DNA of 7,063 nt from an uncultured bacterium (GTDB lineage: Bacteria > Planctomycetota > Phycisphaerae > Phycisphaerales > SM1A02), in contig CAIPQY010000043.1 in NCBI GenBank assembly GCA_903867275.1, forward strand, positions 1-7,063. Reading direction: 5' to 3'. How positions within the stretch are numbered: position 1 is the stretch's first letter; each line of letters begins with the position of its first letter. The translations under genes were made by a program, and so were the position numbers. Below are positions 1 to 4,614 of this stretch, in pieces. The notes beneath the pieces were generated by a model. That model was not told where the DNA came from and did no database searches. It saw only the letters and a list, made by a program, of their open reading frames with translations.

Positions 1-378
1 CGCCACCAGCTTGTCGAAGTTGCCCGGACGCCACCCGCTGGCGCAGCGCATCAACAGCGTGGCTTCGGCGCACGGGTTCTCGGCGTAGCGCTCCATGGCG
101 CGACGGCGATCCTCGGCACCCATGAACGCCTCGGCATTCTCCAGCACCACCAGCTTGTGGCCCGCGAACAGGCCGGGTGTGCGAAGGTTGTCCAGCACAT
201 CGGCCAGTGCGGCGTTGGTGCCGTCCATATCCATGCGGTCCACGCCGCCGAAGCGCTCCTGCAACGAGGACTCCAGCTGGCGACCGCGCTCCAGCCGCAG
301 GAACGCGTCCTTGCCGTGCAGCACCACCACGCGCATGTCCGCGCTGGGGGAACTGGGGGCGTCGCTGCGGGCAGCCAT
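1..378 (-). CDS. holA: DNA polymerase III delta subunit (N-terminal 126 residues, gene runs off the left edge)
   Basis: This is the start of the clamp-loader delta subunit, which opens the beta sliding clamp during replication. The minus strand gives an open frame of 126 codons from an ATG at 378-376 to the window edge, with an in-frame TAG four codons upstream of that ATG. The translation has the HolA N-terminal order: a first strand RVVVLHGKDAFL (residues 16-27, the family's 'G.D.fL' element), an acidic stretch RMDMDG (48-53), then RTPGLFAGHKLVVLENAE (66-83, matching the family's 'LF..r.vvv.naE'), and a helix plus strand ending in ATLLM (106-110). A second Met at residue 15 (codon 336-334) is a possible alternative start. 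The 3' end is not in the window. It diverges from astB, with 39 bp between the two start codons. Recognition rests on this motif order recalled from the family. Confidence 0.85.
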   Translation of the reverse strand, partial: MAARSDAPSSPSADMRVVVLHGKDAFLRLERGRQLESSLQERFGGVDRMDMDGTNAALADVLDNLRTPGLFAGHKLVVLENAEAFMGAEDRRRAMERYAENPCAEATLLMRCASGWRPGNFDKLVA

Positions 379-384
379 GCACGC

Positions 385-390
385 ACTCTA
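385..390 (-). promoter_or_regulatory. Putative -10 box for a leaderless holA mRNA
   Basis: TAGAGT on the minus strand ends 6 nt before the holA ATG, so transcription would begin at about the A of the start codon. There is no Shine-Dalgarno sequence between box and start. No good -35 match is seen. The call depends on the same arrangement recurring at four other genes in the window. Confidence 0.4.
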
Positions 391-404
391 TCCGCGCGTG
401 GCCT

Positions 405-410
405 TACATT
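405..410 (+). promoter_or_regulatory. Putative -10 box for a leaderless astB mRNA
   Basis: TACATT (TAnnnT) is followed by a 7-nt spacer and then the ATC proposed as the astB start. A transcript starting 7 nt downstream of the box would begin at that ATC. No Shine-Dalgarno sequence is present and the -35 region is unconvincing. Confidence 0.42.
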
Positions 411-417
411 CCCGGTC

Positions 418-1761
418 ATCAACGCGATCGAAACCAACTTCGATGGACTGGTGGGACCCACGCACAACTACGCGGGCCTGAGCGAGGGCAATCTTGCCAG
501 CGGCCTGCATGCCAAGCGCGTGTCGCGTCCACGCGCGGCGGCGCTGCAGGGACTGGCCAAGATGGAGGCGGTGGCTGCGCTCGGTCTGCCGCAGGGATTC
601 CTGCCGCCGCACGAACGCCCCGCAGTGTGGGCCTTGCGCGAGGCGGGTTTCGCTGGAGACGACGAGGCCGTGGTGGCGGCCGTCGCCCGCGACAATCCAC
701 TGCTGCTGGCGAGGTGCTGCAGCGCAAGCGCCATGTGGACCGCCAACGCGGCCACGGTGGCGCCCGGCGCCGACACGCTGGATGCGCGCATGCATCTGGT
801 GGTGGCCAATCTGCGCTCCATGCCGCACCGACGCATCGAGGCGAACCAGACCCTGCGCACGCTGCGCGCCGTGTTCCATGACGCGGACCGCTGCAGCGTG
901 CACGCGGCGCTTCCATGCGATGGTGCCTTCGGTGATGAAGGCGCAGCCAACCACACGCGACTGATCGCCGCCGACGGCACGGGCGTGCACCTGTTCGTGT
1001 TCGGCGCACGCGCCGATGGAAGCGGCGCGCACCCCACGCGACATCCCGCGCGACAGACGCTGGAAGCCAGCATGCGCGTGGCGAACGACCTGCAACTGCC
1101 CCCGCAGCGATGCGTGTTCGCGCAGCAGTCGCCCGCGGTGATCGACGCCGGCGTTTTTCACAACGATGTCATCGCCGTGGGATCGGGATCGGTGCTGCTG
1201 TTCCACGCCGAGGCGTTCCTGGACCGCGCGGGCACGCTGCAGGCGCTGCGCAACGGCGTGGGCGCGGCGTTCTGCCCCATCGAGGTGCACGGCGACGAGC
1301 TCACCGTGGCCGAGGCGGTTTCCACCTACCTGTTCAACTCGCAGCTGATCGCGCTGCCGGATGGCCCCATGCTGCTGGTGTGCCCCAGCGAGGTTCGCGA
1401 GCATGCGCGCGCAAGCGCCGTGGTGGATCGCATCGTGGGCGACACCGCCAACCCCATCGCCGGCGTGATGTACCTGGATGTGCGGGAAAGCATGCGGAAT
1501 GGCGGAGGCCCGGCCTGTCTGCGCCTGCGCGTTCCGCTGGATGCGGCCGCTCAGGCGAGCGTGCACCCCGGCTTCCTGCTCACGCCGGAACGCGCGTCGT
1601 GGCTGCGTGCGTGGATCGAGCGGCACTACCCGGATGAACTGCGCGCCGAGGATCTGGCCGACCCGTCGCTGCTGCGCCGCTCGCGCGACGCGCTCGAAGC
1701 GCTCACCGACTGGATCGGCGCCGGTCCGCTCTACCCGTTTCAGGGTGCGTCGCCTGCCTGA
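418..1761 (+). CDS. astB: N2-succinylarginine dihydrolase, apparent ATC start
   Basis: This enzyme converts N2-succinylarginine to N2-succinylornithine, releasing two ammonia and CO2. It is the second step of the arginine succinyltransferase pathway and is cytosolic, of the guanidine-modifying (GME) superfamily. The family signatures are clear: NFDGLVGPTHNYAGLS at the N-terminus, WTANAATV, GDEGAANHTRL, PARQTLEAS, GVFHNDVIAVG, STYLFNSQL, SMRNGGGPACLRLRV and a C-terminal LYPFQ. Counting from 418, the catalytic residues fall at Glu174, His248 and Cys367, against Glu174, His248 and Cys365 as I recall them for E. coli. The length of 447 residues equals the E. coli enzyme. The N-terminus INAIETNFDGLVG aligns with E. 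coli MNAWEVNFDGLVG, putting ATC exactly where Met1 should be. No ATG, GTG or TTG lies in frame between 319 and 418; the nearest upstream candidate, GTG 316, lies inside the opposing holA. No other ast genes are visible. Function is secure; the start is the uncertain part. Confidence 0.93.
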   Translation: MNAIETNFDGLVGPTHNYAGLSEGNLASGLHAKRVSRPRAAALQGLAKMEAVAALGLPQGFLPPHERPAVWALREAGFAGDDEAVVAAVARDNPLLLARCCSASAMWTANAATVAPGADTLDARMHLVVANLRSMPHRRIEANQTLRTLRAVFHDADRCSVHAALPCDGAFGDEGAANHTRLIAADGTGVHLFVFGARADGSGAHPTRHPARQTLEASMRVANDLQLPPQRCVFAQQSPAVIDAGVFHNDVIAVGSGSVLLFHAEAFLDRAGTLQALRNGVGAAFCPIEVHGDELTVAEAVSTYLFNSQLIALPDGPMLLVCPSEVREHARASAVVDRIVGDTANPIAGVMYLDVRESMRNGGGPACLRLRVPLDAAAQASVHPGFLLTPERASWLRAWIERHYPDELRAEDLADPSLLRRSRDALEALTDWIGAGPLYPFQGASPA

Positions 1762-1792
1762 TCGTGGCTGCGCACATGTGGCGGGTCCCCAC

Positions 1793-1798
1793 TATGAT
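1793..1798 (+). promoter_or_regulatory. Putative -10 box upstream of clpP1
   Basis: TATGAT matches the -10 consensus at five of six positions and lies 10 nt before the clpP1 ATG, in the 47-bp gap after astB. The predicted transcript would have a leader of only about 3 nt. There is no purine-rich ribosome-binding site in the gap and no clear -35. Confidence 0.45.
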
Positions 1799-1808
1799 CC
1801 CGCCTTCC

Positions 1809-2447
1809 ATGCTGACCACATCGAATGCCCTTCCGCCCGACGTGCTTGCCGGACTTCCGCGCGAGCTGGTCGCCTCGATCAACTACCAGCGCACCCGCGA
1901 GATGGGCATCGATGAGCTGCTCCTCGAGAACCGCGTGGTGTTCCTCATCGGCGAGATCAACCACGCCAGCGCCGCGCGCGTGATGATGCAGATGCTGTAC
2001 CTGGAGAACCAGAAGCGGGGCCAGGACATCAACTTCTACATCAACAGCCCCGGCGGCGCGGTGGATGACACGCTGGCGATCTACGACACCATGCAGTTCA
2101 TCAGCAGCGAAGTGGCCACCTACTGCATCGGCCGCGCCTACTCGGGCGGCGCCGTGCTGCTGGCCAGCGGCCAGGCGGGCAAGCGCCACATCCTGCCGCA
2201 CGCCAAGGTGATGATCCACCAGCCCTTCGGCGGCGTGGGCGGTCAGACCACCGACATCCAGATCCAGGCCGAGCAGATCCTGAAGGACAAGCGCATGCTC
2301 AACGAGATCCTGGCCCGCCACACCGGCCAGAAGGTGGAGCAGGTCACCAAGGACGCCGAGCGCGACAAGTACTTCAGTTCCGCCGAAGCGAAGGCGTATG
2401 GTCTGGTGGACGAGGTTGCCTCGTTCCCCGACAAGAGCAAGAAGTGA
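1809..2447 (+). CDS. clpP: ATP-dependent Clp protease proteolytic subunit, copy 1
   Basis: This is a serine peptidase subunit of the Clp barrel, which degrades proteins unfolded by ClpX, ClpA or ClpC in the cytoplasm. It is 212 residues long, near the family norm. The core runs from INYQRTREMGIDELLLENRV (24-43) through FYINSPGG (77-83). The catalytic triad is complete: Ser112 in AYSGGAVLL, His137 in VMIHQPFGG and Asp186 in AERDKYF, with the same spacings (25 and 49 residues) as E. coli Ser97-His122-Asp171. The residue after the nucleophile is Gly113, where most ClpPs have Met. The ATG at 1809 was chosen because the box just upstream would leave an earlier in-frame ATG at 1764 untranscribed. 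The first 20 residues (LTTSNALPPDVLAGLPREL) form an extension unlike short E. coli propeptides. The gene precedes clpP2 by 25 bp, probably in the same transcript, so a mixed ClpP1-ClpP2 barrel is likely. Confidence 0.95.
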   Translation: MLTTSNALPPDVLAGLPRELVASINYQRTREMGIDELLLENRVVFLIGEINHASAARVMMQMLYLENQKRGQDINFYINSPGGAVDDTLAIYDTMQFISSEVATYCIGRAYSGGAVLLASGQAGKRHILPHAKVMIHQPFGGVGGQTTDIQIQAEQILKDKRMLNEILARHTGQKVEQVTKDAERDKYFSSAEAKAYGLVDEVASFPDKSKK

Positions 2448-2472
2448 ACCCGAACACCCCACGGAACCAGCC

Positions 2473-3090
2473 ATGACCCTTGTCCCCATCGTCATCGAGA
2501 AGACCGGCCGCGGCGAGCGCGCCTACGACATCTACAGCCGACTGCTGAACGACCGCATCATCTTCGTGGGCGGCCCCGTCAACGACATGATGGCCAACCT
2601 GGTCGTGGCGCAGCTGCTGTTCCTGGCCAACGAGGATCCGAAGGCCGACATCCACCTGTACGTGAACAGCCCGGGTGGCAGCGTCACCAGCGGCCTGGGC
2701 ATCGTGGACACCATGCGCTTCGTGCCCTGCGACATCTGCACCTACATCATCGGTCAGGCCGCCAGCATGGGCAGCGTGATCGCGTGCAGCGGCACCAAGG
2801 GCAAGCGCTTCGCCCTGCCGAACGCCGAGAATCTGATGCACCAGCCGCTCATCGGCGGCGTGCTCGAGGGCCAGGCCACCGATCTCGAGATCGAGGCCAG
2901 GCACATCCTGCGCATGCGTGACCAGCTGTACGAGATCTACGCCCGGCAGACCGGCAAGCCGAAGACGCAGATCGCGGACGACTGCGAGCGCAACAAGTGG
3001 CTCACCGCCGACGAGATGAAGAGCTACGGTCTGATCGACCGCGTGCTCGACAAGCTCACGGTGAAGACGCCCACCCCGCCGCAGGCCTGA
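2473..3090 (+). CDS. clpP: ATP-dependent Clp protease proteolytic subunit, copy 2 (Asn in the triad)
   Basis: This is a second, divergent ClpP paralogue of 205 residues, presumed cytoplasmic and a partner of copy 1. It has the canonical strand FVGGPVND (31-38), the YVNSPGGSV oxyanion-loop region (63-71), nucleophile Ser98 in QAASMGSV and His123 in LMHQPL. The third triad position is Asn174 (CERNKW) instead of Asp. Two extra residues follow the catalytic His in HQPLIGGVLEGQATD, in the handle region. An Asp-to-Asn change at this position is known for Listeria ClpP1, which works in a hetero-oligomer with ClpP2. The start ATG follows a weak GGAA eight bases before it and lies 25 bp after clpP1, so translation probably depends on the shared transcript. 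No clpX or clpA is in view. The last 35 bp overlap the end of the convergent membrane-protein gene. Confidence 0.95.
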   Translation: MTLVPIVIEKTGRGERAYDIYSRLLNDRIIFVGGPVNDMMANLVVAQLLFLANEDPKADIHLYVNSPGGSVTSGLGIVDTMRFVPCDICTYIIGQAASMGSVIACSGTKGKRFALPNAENLMHQPLIGGVLEGQATDLEIEARHILRMRDQLYEIYARQTGKPKTQIADDCERNKWLTADEMKSYGLIDRVLDKLTVKTPTPPQA

Positions 3091-3736
3091 CGCCCGGCAG
3101 CGTGTCGGGGTGCACCCGCCACCACGCCCACGGCACAAGCAACGCCATCAACACGCCCAACCAGGCGCCGGATATCGCATCGGATGCGAACACCACGCCG
3201 CGTGCCACTTCGGCCGCGCACACCAGCACCACGATGGCGATCCACACGCGCCGCGCTGATCGCCATCGCAACCAGCCGGTGGTGGCGGCCGCGGCGATCG
3301 TTGCACACCGCACGCTCGGCGCCAGGTGCGACCATGTGTCGCTGCGCACGCCGGGCAACACGCGGTGCCCGAGTTCCGCGCAACCATCGATCAGCAGGCA
3401 CAGCACCACCGCGGCGCCGATGCAGCACAGGAACAGGAACGCCCACCGCGCACGATCGCGCTGTCGCAGCGCGGCCGCGGCAAGGTAGGCCGCTGCGCTG
3501 GCCATCAGCCACGCCGACGGCGAACCAAGCGCACTGGCTCCCAGCAGCAGCGTGGGCCAGCGCGCGTCCATCCACGCGCCCATCGGCGTGTCGATGAATC
3601 CCCACAGCACGCACACCAGCGGCACCAGGCCCAGCGTCATGCCCGCGATCAGCGCGCGCCACCACCACGACGCCAGCAGCGGCACGCCCGCAGGCACACG
3701 CATGTCGAATGGATGGATGGCCTCGGCACCGGACAT
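3056..3736 (-). CDS. Six-helix membrane protein resembling a catalytically degenerate PAP2 phosphatase
   Basis: I do not recognise a named gene. The 226-residue protein is mostly hydrophobic, with likely membrane segments near residues 28-48, 62-89, 98-116, 144-157, 164-180 and 186-204. The layout copies PAP2/lipid-phosphatase proteins. After helix 3 comes a HRVLPG segment where motif C1 ends in RP. Then APSVRCATIAAA (139-150) sits where PSGHA is expected. Finally, SDAISGAWLG (185-194) matches the PSDVLAGALLG end of motif C3. The catalytic positions are altered: PSGH reads PSVR, and the C3 Arg and His read Glu176 and Val182. A phosphatase activity is therefore doubtful. The ATG at 3736 was preferred over one at 3778 because TATCGT lies 6 nt before it. 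The gene lies 42 bp downstream of the PEP-CTERM gene on the same strand, so read-through is plausible. Its 3' end overlaps clpP2. A different six-helix family cannot be excluded. Confidence 0.55.
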   Translation of the reverse strand: MSGAEAIHPFDMRVPAGVPLLASWWWRALIAGMTLGLVPLVCVLWGFIDTPMGAWMDARWPTLLLGASALGSPSAWLMASAAAYLAAAALRQRDRARWAFLFLCCIGAAVVLCLLIDGCAELGHRVLPGVRSDTWSHLAPSVRCATIAAAATTGWLRWRSARRVWIAIVVLVCAAEVARGVVFASDAISGAWLGVLMALLVPWAWWRVHPDTLPGVRPAAGWASSP

Positions 3737-3742
3737 GTGGTC

Positions 3743-3748
3743 ACGATA
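3743..3748 (-). promoter_or_regulatory. Putative -10 box for the PAP2-like gene
   Basis: TATCGT on the minus strand ends 6 nt before the ATG at 3736, the same box-to-start geometry as holA. It sits in the 42-bp gap after the PEP-CTERM gene, so the membrane gene may have its own leaderless transcript. No -35 is evident. Confidence 0.38.
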
Positions 3749-3778
3749 CCGGGGCACCCTGCATTCCGCGCGATCCAT

Positions 3779-4297
3779 TCAGGACCTGCGCCGCCGCGTG
3801 CACAGCCCCGCGCCCGCCAGCAATCCAAGCACGCCGGGGCCGGGAACGGCCTGAGGCAGCGCGTTCGAGCCGAAGCCCCATGCATCACGCGAGCCATCCG
3901 ACAGCATGCGCGCATCGGCGCCCACCATCGACTCGCTCCACGCGCCCGTGCCCTCGGCGTTCCAGTAGTGCCAGTAGTTCTCCACCGGCCACAGATCGCC
4001 TTCGCCGTACTGGTAGTCGCCACCGATGCCGATGCCGGTGACGAAGTTGCCGAAGCTGAAGCTCTGGTAGTCGAGCTGCGCGCCGTTCACCTGCGCGGCC
4101 ACCATCTGCAGCGCCTGGAAGCCGTTCAGATCGCCGTCCCATCGCAGCGTGACCAGATGCGCGTTGCCCGTCTCGAAATCGAACTGCAACGTGGCACTCT
4201 TCGCGCCGCTGCCGATCGCGTGCGAGGAGATCAGCCCGCCGAACGCGGACCCCGTTGCGGACAGCACGATCGTGCCAATGGCCAGCGACATCTTCAT
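3779..4297 (-). CDS. Secreted PEP-CTERM-type protein with a Trp/Tyr-rich domain, possible corrinoid-binding protein
   Basis: This 172-residue protein has three visible parts. Residues 1-20 (MKMSLAIGTIVLSATGSAFG) form a signal peptide. Residues 35-145 form one compact domain. The tail VPGPGVLGLLAGAGL then RRRR (151-171) is a PEP-CTERM-like sorting signal, so the product should be exported and processed by an exosortase. The domain has GFQALQMV (59-66), FVTGIGIGG (85-93) and then NYWHYWN..GTGAWSES..GADARMLSDGSRDAWGFG (107-143). That last pattern resembles, from memory, transcobalamin-like DUF4430-type domains with 'W.YW...G.W..S..GA...L.DG...W.F'. The preceding leader looks like a cobalamin riboswitch, which fits a role in B12 capture or B12-responsive surface chemistry. 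The ATG at 4297 is the one that yields a signal peptide; a second ATG two codons later is also possible. No Shine-Dalgarno or TAnnnT box lies near it. The gene is well supported, the ligand is inference. Confidence 0.8.
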   Translation of the reverse strand: MKMSLAIGTIVLSATGSAFGGLISSHAIGSGAKSATLQFDFETGNAHLVTLRWDGDLNGFQALQMVAAQVNGAQLDYQSFSFGNFVTGIGIGGDYQYGEGDLWPVENYWHYWNAEGTGAWSESMVGADARMLSDGSRDAWGFGSNALPQAVPGPGVLGLLAGAGLCTRRRRS

Positions 4298-4393
4298 GGG
4301 AACACCGGGAACTTTCCGCCCGCCGATCGCGCGGCAGGCCACCAGAGGAACCCGCGCGCGATGAACCTGCTGCGCACGCCGCACGGCGCGCTC

Positions 4394-4567
4394 CAGCCGT
4401 TCACCCGACTCGCGCGGGCGAAGCAACCAATGGTTCCACAGGCGATAGACCCGACTCGCCGGCCGCTGGTCGCGGCTGGCACACGGTGACGCGTTCGTGG
4501 CGGATTCGCACCGCCTTCCCCCGCCTGGGGAGCCACTCGCCGACACCGACGAGTCGTGGAAACCTAC
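4394..4567 (-). promoter_or_regulatory. Cobalamin (B12) riboswitch
   Basis: On the minus strand, GGGAA at 4520-4516 runs directly into a 5-bp stem GGCGG (4515-4511) / CCGCC (4503-4499) enclosing TGCGAAT. This is the diagnostic cobalamin-aptamer core, GGGAA followed by GGTGcgAATCC. The next bases, ACGAACGCGTCACCGTG (4498-4482), align with the E. coli btuB leader GCTGACGCGCAGCGGTAA. Downstream, GAGTCGGGTGAACGGCTG (4411-4394) fits the B12-box pattern rAGYCMGgAgaCCkGCCd at about 14 of 18 positions. A diverged first copy begins at 4457. GGTTTCCAC (4566-4558) can pair with GTGGAACC (4439-4432) as an outer stem. The 5' and 3' limits are approximate. The next 96 nt up to the start codon would hold the expression platform. 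I see no U-rich terminator there, so control of translation is more likely. The RNA leads only into the PEP-CTERM gene and possibly the membrane gene beyond. Confidence 0.75.
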
Positions 4568-4575
4568 CACGCGTG

Positions 4576-4606
4576 CTGACAGCGCGCCCACGCCGTTCCG
4601 TACCAT
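4576..4606 (+). promoter_or_regulatory. Putative moxR promoter (-35 CTGACA, -10 TACCAT)
   Basis: CTGACA at 4576-4581 matches five of six bases of TTGACA. TACCAT at 4601-4606 matches four of six of TATAAT and fits TAnnnT. The spacer is 19 bp, slightly long. The box ends 8 nt before the moxR ATG and no ribosome-binding site lies between, so the transcript would be leaderless or nearly so. It lies just outside the riboswitch aptamer, back to back with it. Confidence 0.45.
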
Positions 4607-4614
4607 TCCGCCTT

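Noticed and set aside
157..417. An upstream in-frame extension of astB reaching a start codon at 157.
   Set aside because: It would run opposite most of the holA fragment, has no AstB similarity, and the family N-terminus begins at 418.
3326..4489. A long plus-strand open frame opposite the PAP2-like and PEP-CTERM genes.
   Set aside because: The translation is Arg/His/Ala-rich and featureless, while the opposite strand gives a signal peptide, sorting tail and membrane helices.
4499..4515. A tRNA T-arm-like hairpin on the minus strand: 5-bp stem GGCGG/CCGCC with 7-nt loop TGCGAAT.
   Set aside because: There is no acceptor stem match and too little room for an anticodon arm between the D-arm-like sequence and this hairpin. 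The element is better explained as the core of the cobalamin riboswitch.
4511..4528. A 6-bp plus-strand hairpin CTTCCC/GGGGAG, considered as a terminator.
   Set aside because: It has no T-run, no gene ends there on the plus strand, and it coincides with an aptamer helix on the other strand.
4298..4606. An N-terminal extension of the PEP-CTERM gene to a start at 4606.
   Set aside because: It would bury the signal peptide at residues 104-123 and would translate the riboswitch RNA.
4255..4614. An upstream in-frame extension of moxR.
   Set aside because: The added residues are low-complexity, lie across the riboswitch region, and MoxR proteins start near residue MADSATEQL at 4615 with a promoter-like element just before it.
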